A model generated the notes under the pieces. That model made no database searches. It was not told the DNA's origin and saw only the letters and a program-made list of their open reading frames with translations. Positions 6,545 to 13,462 of a stretch of DNA of 17,532 nt are shown piece by piece. The translations under genes and the position numbers were made by a program. Position 1 is the first letter of the stretch, and the number at the start of each line of letters is the position of its first letter. The stretch comes from DAOTVS01 sp034436375 (GTDB lineage Bacteria > Chloroflexota > Anaerolineae > SpSt-313), in the NCBI GenBank assembly GCA_034436375.1, contig DAOTVS010000280.1, forward strand, positions 1-17,532, read 5' to 3'.

Positions 6545-7603
6545 TCACATCAGATGGAAAAAGGCAACCAGCCCCAGTGTGATGTTATAGGCGGCATGGG
6601 TGCACATCGACATGGTGGTATTGCCGCGCCGACGCAGCAGGCCCAGCACTACCCCAAGCAACAATACAATAGCTGTCGAGAGGGTGATACCATAGTTGGA
6701 GTGGGTGAGGGCAAAGAGCGCAGCGGTCACGATGATGCCGAAGCGCGGCTGCAGGGCGCCGCGGAAGATCAGCTCCTCGCCGAGGGCGGCGGCCAGGCCC
6801 AGGGTCAGGATGCCCGGGATGGACGCGAAAAGGGGTCCCAGCAGGGCCTCAGTCAGGCGCTCCACGTCGGCGTCGCTGCTGACGCCCACACCTGACAACA
6901 GACGCTCGCTTAGCAGGATGAGGGGGGCCAGGGCAACGCCGATCGCGAGTCCCAGCGCCAGCTGTCGCCATGAGGGCACGGTGAGGCCGAGCCGCCGTAG
7001 CGCATCGCCCAGGCGCCGGCGTGAAAGCCAGCCCACGCCGATGAGGGCCAGCAGGGCCATCAAGCCTTCCTGCATCCACACTGCGCCGATGCCGACGCTG
7101 TTGCCTGAGGATTGGGCGCTGTTTTTCATCATAGAAGCCAGGGTGTTGAGGCCGGCGCCCAGGGTGACCATCAAATTGATCACGATGATCATAGTGTAGG
7201 AAAGGGCCACTGCGTGCACCGTGCGCGAGGGGTCAATGGGCAGCAGGTGGGCTAGCAGCCGGCGCACAGGCGGCAAGATTAAAACAATGCCCACGAGGGA
7301 TGGCAGCCAGAAGCCGAGGCCTACGCCGGCAAGGGCGGTATGGGCGCCGGCTGCATCGAGGCCCATCTGCTGGAAGGAGGCCAACATCTGCTCGGGTAGC
7401 GGCATAGACAAGATGCCCGCCGCCCAAAGGAACAATCCCAACAGGATCAGGGTGCCGTAAAAGCCAATCAGCAGGAAATAGCTCACTCCGGCCAGCACGG
7501 GGTGCTTGGCGCCCTCGATGGACCGCCGGTCGGCCAATGATGCCAGCCAGAGGATCACGCCAAAGGGCAAAAAGGTCAGAAGGGTGATGATGGCGCTGCT
7601 CAT
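6545..7603 (-). CDS. CPBP-family intramembrane metalloprotease (CAAX protease/ABI type)
   Basis: About 352 residues from ATG 7603, with many hydrophobic segments indicating a polytopic membrane protein. The CPBP motifs are all present near the C-terminus: GEELIFRG (EExxxR), FALTHSNYG (FxxxH) and CTHAAYN (HxxxN). An in-frame ATG at 7615 has AGAGG too close to it. For ATG 7603 the same AGAGG is 13 nt away, so the start is uncertain by a few codons, and longer forms to 7744 exist. Family members cleave prenylated or small peptide substrates or take part in bacteriocin self-immunity, and nothing nearby points to a substrate. It is convergent with hairpin copy 2 and divergent from the SDR gene. 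Confidence 0.88.
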   Translation of the reverse strand: MSSAIITLLTFLPFGVILWLASLADRRSIEGAKHPVLAGVSYFLLIGFYGTLILLGLFLWAAGILSMPLPEQMLASFQQMGLDAAGAHTALAGVGLGFWLPSLVGIVLILPPVRRLLAHLLPIDPSRTVHAVALSYTMIIVINLMVTLGAGLNTLASMMKNSAQSSGNSVGIGAVWMQEGLMALLALIGVGWLSRRRLGDALRRLGLTVPSWRQLALGLAIGVALAPLILLSERLLSGVGVSSDADVERLTEALLGPLFASIPGILTLGLAAALGEELIFRGALQPRFGIIVTAALFALTHSNYGITLSTAIVLLLGVVLGLLRRRGNTTMSMCTHAAYNITLGLVAFFHLM

Positions 7604-7703
7604 AAGGAATCCCATTCCTCTCTGCGAGCCGGCAACAGCCACCAGGGGCGCCAACGTCTGCGACGCCTGGGAGGGGTCCGGCCAGGTCGATGTCCGCGCC
7701 GTT

Positions 7704-7733
7704 ATTGTACACCCATTGGGTATAGAAGAGCAA
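7704..7733 (-). promoter_or_regulatory. Candidate promoter for the CPBP protease
   Basis: On the - strand: TTGCTC (7733-7728), an 18-bp spacer and TACAAT (7709-7704), about 90-100 nt before the gene start. The -35 box is weak. The surrounding 7616-7830 region also reads as coding-like in an overlapping frame, so this is tentative. Confidence 0.4.
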
Positions 7734-7809
7734 CAGGAAAACAACGGCTCATCCCAGGCCCAGGAACGGGGCGCGGGGCAGGAAGCGGGCGTACCGGAAT
7801 GCTGCCCCT

Positions 7810-7838
7810 TTGCTTACCCCCCTGGACCATGGTAGAAT
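7810..7838 (+). promoter_or_regulatory. Promoter of the SDR gene
   Basis: TTGCTT (7810-7815), a 17-bp spacer, TAGAAT (7833-7838). The predicted start is near 7845, leaving a leader of about 40 nt that contains AGGGGAG just ahead of the ATG at 7887. Confidence 0.6.
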
Positions 7839-7886
7839 GGGCCCCATCGGCGCACCATCGTTTTTTACGGCGCAGGGGAGCTTTCC

Positions 7887-8720
7887 ATGGCTGGCACACC
7901 CACGGTTGTCCTGATCACTGGCGCTTCTTCTGGTTTCGGCAAGGCCTGCGCCGATTATCTAGCGCAGCGCGGGTATCGGGTGTTTGGCACAAGCCGGCGC
8001 CCCGCCCCCGCCGGTTTGCCCTTCACCATGCTGCCGATGGATGTTTGCGATGACGCGTCGGTGCAGCGCGGGGTACAGGCCGTGCTCGAGCAGGCCGGGC
8101 GCATTGACGTGGTGGTGAACAATGCCGGCATGGGCATCGCCGGCTCGGTCGAGGATACCTCCATCGAGGAAGCGCGCATCCAGATGGAAACCAACTTTAT
8201 GGGCACATTCCGTGTGTGCCAGGCAGTGCTGTCGACCATGCGCGCCCAGCGTGCGGGCAAGATCATCAACATCAGTTCTATCGCCGGGCAGGTGGGCATT
8301 CCATACCAGGCCCTCTACAGCGCCAGCAAATATGCTGTCGAGGGCCTGAGCGAGGCCCTGCGTTTGGAGGTCAAGCCCTGGGGCGTGCGAGTAGTGCTTG
8401 TCGAGCCCGGCGACGCGCACACCGCGTTCACCGATCATCGCAGCCGCGCGGCAGCCTCGGCGCAGAACCCGGATTATGCCAAAGCCCTCGACAATGCACT
8501 CGGCGTCATGGAGCGTGACGAGCGAAATGGCTTTTCCCCGGTGCGCCTGGCCCAGGCCGTGGAGCGGATCATCCGCACGCCCAATCCGCGCCTGCGCTAT
8601 GTCGTCGCGCCCTTGCCCGAGGCGGCTGCGATCGCTCTGAAGAGATGGCTGCCGTGGGCCGTCTTTGAGTGGGCCATTCCCCTGTATTACCGCTGCGGGC
8701 GCAAAGAGTGCGGCCTGTGA
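7887..8720 (+). CDS. Short-chain dehydrogenase/reductase (classical SDR)
   Basis: A protein of 277 residues. It has the Rossmann cofactor motif TGASSGFG at residues 11-18, NNAG in the middle, ISS with the catalytic Ser, YSASK with the catalytic Tyr and Lys, and a VEPGD segment after strand six. The basic TSRR after strand two favours NADP(H). The C-terminal region is longer than in minimal SDRs and ends with an aromatic helix and a CGRKECGL tail. It is a cytoplasmic oxidoreductase and the substrate cannot be told. AGGGGAG lies 7 nt upstream of the ATG. It is transcribed alone, with a convergent molybdoenzyme gene downstream. Confidence 0.92.
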   Translation: MAGTPTVVLITGASSGFGKACADYLAQRGYRVFGTSRRPAPAGLPFTMLPMDVCDDASVQRGVQAVLEQAGRIDVVVNNAGMGIAGSVEDTSIEEARIQMETNFMGTFRVCQAVLSTMRAQRAGKIINISSIAGQVGIPYQALYSASKYAVEGLSEALRLEVKPWGVRVVLVEPGDAHTAFTDHRSRAAASAQNPDYAKALDNALGVMERDERNGFSPVRLAQAVERIIRTPNPRLRYVVAPLPEAAAIALKRWLPWAVFEWAIPLYYRCGRKECGL

Positions 8721-8738
8721 GGCCACAGAGCTGTAGTG

Positions 8739-8820
8739 GCGACCTCGGTCGCTCGTCTCCGCGCAGCGGTGATGCCGGTATGAATGTCCGGCCTAGCCTG
8801 GCCAGCCCGGAGGGCTTGGC
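8739..8820. terminator. Hairpin pair between convergent SDR and molybdoenzyme genes
   Basis: GCGAC / GTCGC around a CTCG tetraloop at 8739-8752, and GCCAGCCC / GGGCTTGGC around GGA at 8801-8820 with one bulge. There are no U-tracts. Position between two gene ends suggests transcription termination from either side, and no ORF is visible in 8721-8838. Confidence 0.4.
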
Positions 8821-8838
8821 TCTCTCAGGCCGGCGGCT

Positions 8839-10941
8839 TTAGCCTCGGCCTACCCCTTTGACCTGCACCAACACCGAATGCGTGCGTGACGCCTGACTGG
8901 GCAGGGTGGGCGTGGTCGAGGTCAGCGTATTCGCGCAGCCGCCATGGTCTACGCCGTCCGCATCAAAGGCCGGCCAGAACCCTTCGAGCAACGAGACGAC
9001 ACCGGGAGCGATATCCTCGGTGATGCGGGCCACGGTGTGCACCCGGCCCTCGGGGCTCTCGACGAGCACCTCTTGCCCGTTGGCGATGCCCCGCGAGGCC
9101 GCGTCTTGCGGGTGAATCCAGAGGCTTTGCGGCTCGTGGTTGGTGAACCAGGGGATGTTGGCCCATTGCGAGTGGAGGCGGTAGCGCGATTTGGGCGTGA
9201 TCAACTGCAGCGGGTAGCGCGCATCGGCCGGCTGTGGGCGCCAGGCGGGCAGCGGCGAAAAACCCGTCTCGCGGGCATAGGCCTCGCTCAAGAGCTCCAC
9301 ACGGCCGGAGGGAGTTTGTAAGGGGTGCGCCACCGGGTCGGCCACGAAATCGCTGAACGCCACGCGCTCCTGCTCGGGGGCGACCCAGATGCCGGTGCGC
9401 CTGAACTCATCATAATCCGGCACATCCGAGCCGGCTATGAAGCTGCGCAGCCAGGCCGCCTCATCCTTGCCCTCGGTGAAGGCTTCACCAAACCCCAGCC
9501 GGTGCGCCAGGTCCGCAAAGATGTCATAATCGTGGCGCACATCGGCGGGCGGCTCGACGGCCCGGTTGGAGAAAAGGAGATAGTTGCCCGTTGCGAAGAT
9601 GATATCGTCTCGCTCCAGCCAATGCGTAGCCGGCAGCACGACATCGCAGCAGGCGGCGGTTGGCGTGAGGAAGAGGTCGTGGCAGACGGAGAACTCGACC
9701 TGTTGGAAGGCGCGCCGGTTCTTCTGTACATCTGCCCCTTGGGTGACATAATTGATGCCCACGGCATAGATAGCGCGCAGGTCGCTGGGGTAGCCGCCGC
9801 TTTGACCTGCCAGCACTGCGTCGGCCCAACGATAGACGGGGATGCGCGGCTCAATGGCGGCTGGTGGCACGGGCAGGCTGCCCATACGCGGGCTGTCGAG
9901 GAAGCCGATGCCATAGGCGCCCGAGGACCCGCCTGGCCGGCCCAGGTTACCCGTTGCGACCTGCAGGGCAACAGCCAGGCGCGCCGTCTCTTCGCCGCCC
10001 AAAGTGCGTTGCATAGAAAGCCCAGGGATGAGCGCCGCCGGCTTCGTGCGGCCATAGAGGCGGGCCAGCTCGCGGATGGTCGTTGCCGGCGTGCCACAGC
10101 AGGTCTCGGCCCATTCGGGTGTGCAGGCCGGGCCGGAGCCATCGCGGCCGAGGATGCGCGCCTCGAGGGCATCGAACCCCACGCTATAGCGTGCGACAAA
10201 GCTGCGGTCCACCAGACCCTCGGTGCATAGCACATAGAGCACTGCCATGAGCAGCGCGCTATCCGTGCCGGGGCGGATGGGCACCCACTGCGTGCCCAGC
10301 TCGCGCACGGTGGCCGAGCGACGTGGGTCGATCACGATAATGGGCACTCTGCGCGCCCGGGCTTCGCGGAGGCGCGCTGCGCTTTCGGCACCATAGCGGC
10401 AGTCGGCGACATTGGCGCCCCACAGAATGATCAAGTTCGAGTGGCGGAGTGAGCCGGCATCGAGGCCCGCCGAGCAATCGCCCAGGATATATGGGGTGAC
10501 GAAGGTGACGGCGCCGGAGGAATAGCTGGCATAGGTGCGGGTGCAACCGCCAAAGAGGTGTAGAAAGCGGGCGGTCAGGCTACCAGTGTTATGGAGGGCG
10601 CCGCGGCAGGCCCCCGAGCCGCCGAGTTTGAGAATGGACTGGGCGCCGTAGCGGGCTTTGATCTCAGCCAGGCGGCGGGCAACCAGGGTGAGGGCCTCAT
10701 CCCAGGGGGCTTCTCGAAACTGGCCCGCGCCGCGCTCGCCGGTACGGATGAGGGGGTGCTGCAGGCGATCGGGGGCGTAGAGAGCGCGGGCGGCCTGGAA
10801 GCCTTTCACGCAGCCCTCCATGTAGGGCCCTCGATAGGGGCTGTTGCCGATGCGCTTCACGCAGCCATCCTCGACATTGGCGACCAGGGGGCAGCCGCCC
10901 AAGCAATCCCTGTTGCACGCGACAGGAATCATCTGTTCCAT
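8839..10941 (-). CDS. Molybdopterin oxidoreductase, DMSO reductase family catalytic subunit (orphan)
   Basis: A protein of 700 residues from ATG 10941, which places the [4Fe-4S] cysteines at the N-terminus: C9, C13, C17 and C44 (CX3CX3CX26C). A longer frame to 11046 adds 35 residues with no recognisable domain or TAT signal. The molybdopterin domain follows, with YSSGA near residue 140. By analogy with YSTGA of DMSO/TMAO reductases this suggests a serine molybdenum ligand (S141). A dinucleotide-binding C-terminal domain has LITPKSRYRLHSQW...I.P.DA..RGI.NG. No TAT signal is seen, so it is probably cytoplasmic. No electron-transfer (DmsB-like) or membrane-anchor subunit is adjacent, unlike standard operons, so the substrate and partner are unknown. 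Confidence 0.92.
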   Translation of the reverse strand: MEQMIPVACNRDCLGGCPLVANVEDGCVKRIGNSPYRGPYMEGCVKGFQAARALYAPDRLQHPLIRTGERGAGQFREAPWDEALTLVARRLAEIKARYGAQSILKLGGSGACRGALHNTGSLTARFLHLFGGCTRTYASYSSGAVTFVTPYILGDCSAGLDAGSLRHSNLIILWGANVADCRYGAESAARLREARARRVPIIVIDPRRSATVRELGTQWVPIRPGTDSALLMAVLYVLCTEGLVDRSFVARYSVGFDALEARILGRDGSGPACTPEWAETCCGTPATTIRELARLYGRTKPAALIPGLSMQRTLGGEETARLAVALQVATGNLGRPGGSSGAYGIGFLDSPRMGSLPVPPAAIEPRIPVYRWADAVLAGQSGGYPSDLRAIYAVGINYVTQGADVQKNRRAFQQVEFSVCHDLFLTPTAACCDVVLPATHWLERDDIIFATGNYLLFSNRAVEPPADVRHDYDIFADLAHRLGFGEAFTEGKDEAAWLRSFIAGSDVPDYDEFRRTGIWVAPEQERVAFSDFVADPVAHPLQTPSGRVELLSEAYARETGFSPLPAWRPQPADARYPLQLITPKSRYRLHSQWANIPWFTNHEPQSLWIHPQDAASRGIANGQEVLVESPEGRVHTVARITEDIAPGVVSLLEGFWPAFDADGVDHGGCANTLTSTTPTLPSQASRTHSVLVQVKGVGRG

Positions 10942-11058
10942 GGTAATCCCATCCTCAGCAGTCACCCTTGCCCAACTGGGCATACCGAAGACAACGTGCA
11001 CTGGCAGAGATCTTCTCATCCTTGAGATCCCTTGCGCCTTGGCCACAAGGCCTCACTA

Positions 11059-11089
11059 AAAGCAAATGCGCCAGCCCTAAAGCTGGCGC
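11059..11089 (-). terminator. Intrinsic terminator after tRNA-Glu
   Basis: On the - strand, GCGCCAGC (11089-11082) and GCTGGCGC (11075-11068) form a perfect 8-bp stem with a 6-nt loop. A T-rich stretch ATTTGCTTTT follows. It lies about 10 bases beyond the tRNA 3' end. Confidence 0.85.
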
Positions 11090-11099
11090 GTTGAGGTTG

Positions 11100-11172
<73 letters not shown>

Positions 11173-11181
11173 AGGATGATG

Positions 11182-11213
11182 TCCGTGGGACGGTGTATGG
11201 GCCATCCCACGGA
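11182..11213 (-). terminator. Hairpin between bL25 gene and tRNA-Glu
   Basis: TCCGTGGGA (11182-11190) pairs with TCCCACGGA (11205-11213), a 9-bp perfect stem with a 14-nt loop. It follows the bL25 stop by about 43 bases and ends about 10 bases before the tRNA. There is no U-tract. It may terminate rplY transcription or mark a processing point. Confidence 0.45.
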
Positions 11214-11255
11214 TGCTCATTACGTTTCTGGTGCGGGGCAAGATGGCTTGCTCCG

Positions 11256-11903
11256 CTATTTCTCTTCTTCTTCGGGCTTCTCGCGCTTGACGACCTCGAC
11301 CTCAGCCTCGCCGGCCGCCGGGGCGAGCTCCTCAATCTCTTCCGCACGCGCCGGGATGACGCGGGCCAATACTTCGCTGGGGTCGCTGAGGACCTGGAAC
11401 TTGTCGCCCAACTGCAGGTCGCCGACTGTGATTTCCTGATCGACCTGGGTCAGGCTGCTCAGGTTGACCTCAATATGCGGGATCAGGTCGCTTGGCAAGC
11501 ACTCCACCTCGACCGATTCCACGCCGTGGTACATCAGGCCATCGCCACGCGTCACGGCGGGCGACACCCCGGTAAAGAGCACGGGGATCTCGCTGCGGAT
11601 GCGCTCGGTCATAACGACCTCATAGAGGTCGATGTGAACGAGGCGGCGGCTGATCGGCTCACGCTGCACTTCGCGCAGGAGAACCATGCGCGGCGCCTGG
11701 CCATCGCCGACCGTGAGCTTGACCAACTGCGTGCCGCCAGCATGCTGCAAGACCGTACGCAAGGCGCGTTCCTCAATTTGCACCGGAACCGGCGCTGTGC
11801 GGTGACCATAGATTACAGCCGGAACCTGGCCTTCACGGCGCAATTGCCGGACCTGCTTGCCAATGACCGTCCGCGGCTGGGCGGTGAGGGTAATCTCCTC
11901 CAT
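11256..11903 (-). CDS. rplY: Ribosomal protein bL25, long CTC-type
   Basis: A protein of 215 residues, the two-domain (TL5/CTC) form. The N-terminal 5S-rRNA-binding domain carries GKQVRQLRREGQVPAVIYG and the matching HIDLYEV strand. The C-terminal beta domain runs from about residue 95. The protein ends in an acidic/basic low-complexity tail (VEVVKREKPEEEEK) common in this type. It binds 5S rRNA in the large subunit. The ATG at 11903 has GAGAGGA about 10 nt upstream. The tRNA-Glu gene lies downstream. A strong promoter about 450 nt upstream (12360-12388) may drive it through the structured region before the gene. Confidence 0.96.
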   Translation of the reverse strand: MEEITLTAQPRTVIGKQVRQLRREGQVPAVIYGHRTAPVPVQIEERALRTVLQHAGGTQLVKLTVGDGQAPRMVLLREVQREPISRRLVHIDLYEVVMTERIRSEIPVLFTGVSPAVTRGDGLMYHGVESVEVECLPSDLIPHIEVNLSSLTQVDQEITVGDLQLGDKFQVLSDPSEVLARVIPARAEEIEELAPAAGEAEVEVVKREKPEEEEK

Positions 11904-12013
11904 GATGACGACGTCCTCTCTTGCTTAAGAACTGGGCAGCGCGGATTCTGCCGCGGCTTAACTTTTACTTGACTCCAAGAGCGCTGATCGCCCTATGGCG
12001 CAAATGCCCAGGG

Positions 12014-12244
12014 TCAGCCCAACCGTAGCCCCAAGATCAGGGCTCTCCGACTATCGAGCACAAGCTGTATGCGCCCCTGATTGGCGCCTGCGAGCACCAG
12101 AAAAGGCCGCCTGCCGATCACTGACATCTGCCGGACGATCGGTATGAGCGCCCGAGACTGAGGCAACGAGGCCATATTGGCCACAGCCAGCGCTACCCCA
12201 GATATCTCAACCCTGGCATCCCAGGCTCGCCTCACGCTCCTCAA
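12014..12244 (-). CDS. Possible hypothetical ORF upstream of rplY
   Basis: An open frame with fairly coding-like codons, ending in a hydrophobic/basic C-terminus (RRALILGLRLG). The frame continues upstream to the promoter region, but I find no convincing start: the TTG at 12244 is in frame with no good ribosome site. I do not recognise it. The region also folds, with AGGCTCGCCT (12223-12232) perfectly complementary to AGGCGAGCCT (12260-12269), so it may instead be an untranslated structured leader of rplY. The 11904-12013 stretch holds only a short GCGG/CCGC stem. Confidence 0.25.
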   Translation of the reverse strand: MRSVRRAWDARVEISGVALAVANMASLPQSRALIPIVRQMSVIGRRPFLVLAGANQGRIQLVLDSRRALILGLRLG

Positions 12245-12312
12245 CTCGCCATAGCGCAGAGGCGAGCCTTTCCTCTTCCAGCCATCCTGCTGTACTCGGC
12301 GAGCATGAAACA

Positions 12313-12332
12313 GGAGGGACCGCAGTCCCTCC
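12313..12332. repeat. Perfect 8-bp hairpin near the start of the rplY upstream transcript
   Basis: GGAGGGAC / GTCCCTCC around CGCA. It lies about 20 nt downstream of the predicted - strand transcription start, so it would form near the 5' end of the RNA, where it could stabilise the message or hide a start region. Confidence 0.6.
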
Positions 12333-12359
12333 CGGTGTCCCCGGCGAACAGGCTTGCGA

Positions 12360-12388
12360 ATTATACTGCAGGTGGGCCTTTTCGTCAA
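12360..12388 (-). promoter_or_regulatory. Near-consensus sigma70 promoter toward rplY
   Basis: On the - strand: TTGACG (12388-12383), a 17-bp spacer, TATAAT (12365-12360). The predicted start is near 12353. The MITE-like element's target duplication begins only 8 bp upstream of the -35 box. Confidence 0.8.
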
Positions 12389-12510
12389 GCAGGCGTTTTC
12401 TGCGGGTGCATCCAAAATAAGTCAACGAGTTCGGCCAACAGGCTACCCTCAGAGGCGCTCTGCCCTGGCAACCGGGCCCCATGCTTCGCGCTGCCCCGGT
12501 ACAGGGCCTT

Positions 12511-12568
12511 AAGGGGGTCAGGCATGTCCGGCCGCCCCACAGGGCGGCCGGACATGCCTGACCCCTTT
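12511..12568 (+). repeat. 24-27 bp inverted repeat (hairpin copy 4), inside the MITE-like element
   Basis: 12514-12537 pairs perfectly with 12542-12565 around the 4-nt loop CACA. One G-T and two A-T pairs extend the stem to 27. The arm sequence is unrelated to the other copies except for its G-rich outer end. Confidence 0.93.
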
Positions 12569-12571
12569 CCC

Positions 12572-12609
12572 GGGTTGAGGCCGGGCGGCAGCGTGGCAGA
12601 ATGGCCGGC
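12572..12609 (+). repeat. Conserved 38-nt tail following hairpin copy 4
   Basis: Begins GGGTTGAGGCCGGGCGG three nt after the stem, has GTGG in the middle and ends GGCCGGC exactly at position 38, the same end point as in copies 2 and 3. Confidence 0.55.
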
Positions 12610-12742
12610 TGCAACCCGGGCGGCGGATACGCATCCAGGATGCACCCTTTTCTGCCGCCGATGTAAGGTGGGCCGGATAGATAGCAGCCTGGGCATTACC
12701 CTGGGCTCCAGCCAGCAAGAAACGTGCCATTTGCGGCTGGTG

Positions 12743-12771
12743 TTGGCAAGTGAAAGCCACAGCGGTATAAT
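12743..12771 (+). promoter_or_regulatory. Sigma70-type promoter of the phosphoesterase-LOG operon
   Basis: TTGGCA (12743-12748), a 17-bp spacer, TATAAT (12766-12771). The predicted start is near 12778, which rules out the in-frame ATG at 12770 as a start codon for this transcript and supports the TTG at 12797. Confidence 0.8.
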
Positions 12772-12796
12772 GGAGTATGCTGAAAGTGAGGCGCCC

Positions 12797-13462
12797 TTGA
12801 AGATCCTGGTGGTGGCCGACAAGGTCGTCGAGCTTGTCTACGGACCCAATATTCGAAAATACTTTGGTGACGTAGACCTCGTTCTGTCTTGCGGCGATTT
12901 ACCCTATGATTACCTTGAATACATTGTGACCATGCTCACAGCGCCGGTCTTTTTCGTGCGCGGCAACCATGATCGTGAATGGGAGCAGACGCCCCAGGGC
13001 ATCGAGCCGGCGTATCCTGGCGGTTGTGTGAACCTGGATGGACGCGTGGTCAACTATAAGGGGCTGCTTATTGCCGGCCTGGAGGGCTCACGCCGCTACA
13101 AGCCCGGGCCCTACCAATATACGGAGGGACAGGTGGCCCGGCGCATCTGCCTCCGGTTGTGGCCGCGCCTGCTCCTCAATCGCTGGCGCCGGGGGCGCTA
13201 CCTCGACATTCTGATGACTCATGCGGCCCCCCTGGGCATCCACGATCGCCCGGACCTCTGCCACAAAGGCTTTCAGAGTCTGGTGCGCTTTATGGATCGT
13301 TTTGAGCCGCGGTACCTGATCCATGGGCACATACACCTTTACGGCACCGATCAGCGCTGGCGCTCAAGCTATCGTCGGACAGAGGTCATCAACGGTTACG
13401 GCTACCGTGTGTTGGAGATACCGGTCATCGAGGGCAAAAAGGCGGGTTCGCGGACGCAATGA
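12797..13462 (+). CDS. Calcineurin-like metallophosphoesterase with altered first metal motif
   Basis: A protein of 221 residues from TTG 12797, chosen because GTGAGG lies 5 nt upstream and the promoter -10 box overlaps the alternative ATG at 12770. Family motifs in order: a first-strand ADKV in place of the usual DxH, CGDLPYDYLEYI (GD), GNHDREW, THAAPLGIHD and a C-terminal HGHIH. The Asp of the first motif is kept (D8), but the position two residues on, normally His, is Val10. This suggests a subfamily with changed metal site 1. It is cytoplasmic and the substrate is unknown. Its stop overlaps the ATG of the LOG-family gene (ATGA), so the two are translationally coupled. Confidence 0.88.
   Translation: MKILVVADKVVELVYGPNIRKYFGDVDLVLSCGDLPYDYLEYIVTMLTAPVFFVRGNHDREWEQTPQGIEPAYPGGCVNLDGRVVNYKGLLIAGLEGSRRYKPGPYQYTEGQVARRICLRLWPRLLLNRWRRGRYLDILMTHAAPLGIHDRPDLCHKGFQSLVRFMDRFEPRYLIHGHIHLYGTDQRWRSSYRRTEVINGYGYRVLEIPVIEGKKAGSRTQ

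Larger units (their letters stand above)
12404..12647. mobile_element. MITE-like element, 244 bp, 10-bp TIRs with 8-bp target duplication
   Basis: GGGTGCATCC (12404-12413) is perfectly inverted at 12638-12647 (GGATGCACCC). Directly outside both ends is the same 8-mer TTTTCTGC (12396-12403 and 12648-12655). This is the classic layout of a transposed element with target-site duplication. The inside has no credible gene. It contains a nested inverted repeat (GCCCTG..CCGGG near 12462 with CCCGG..CAGGGC near 12495-12507), a 24-27 bp hairpin with conserved tail, and a small GCATCC-A-GGATGC hairpin just inside the right end. The TIRs match only for 10 bp. No transposase is in the window, so it would depend on one elsewhere. 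The family is unknown to me. It separates the divergent promoters of rplY and the phosphoesterase operon. Confidence 0.7.

Noticed and set aside
7616..7744. - strand frame reading LFYTQWVYNNGAD ahead of the CPBP protease
   Set aside because: It looks coding by eye but is in a different frame from the protease, has no start with ribosome site, and overlaps a candidate promoter. A frameshifted N-terminus cannot be excluded.
9325..10230. Long open frame on the + strand across the molybdoenzyme gene
   Set aside because: It lies fully inside the - strand gene, which has clear family motifs throughout. High GC produces long antisense open frames, and the translation has no recognisable domain.
10942..11046. 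N-terminal extension of the molybdoenzyme with MRRSLPVHVVFG as a possible TAT signal
   Set aside because: It lacks the S/T-RRxFLK pattern and a proper hydrophobic core plus cleavage site. The cluster cysteines begin right after the ATG at 10941.
12300..12353. T-box-like sequence (GGAGGGACTGCGGTCCCTCC on the - strand)
   Set aside because: It only loosely recalls the T-box antiterminator, and the predicted transcription start is about 20 nt upstream, leaving no room for stem I and the specifier loop.
12305..12796. 5' extension of the metallophosphoesterase frame
   Set aside because: The extension crosses the MITE-like element and the gene's own promoter. The TTG at 12797 has a ribosome site and starts at the first conserved strand.
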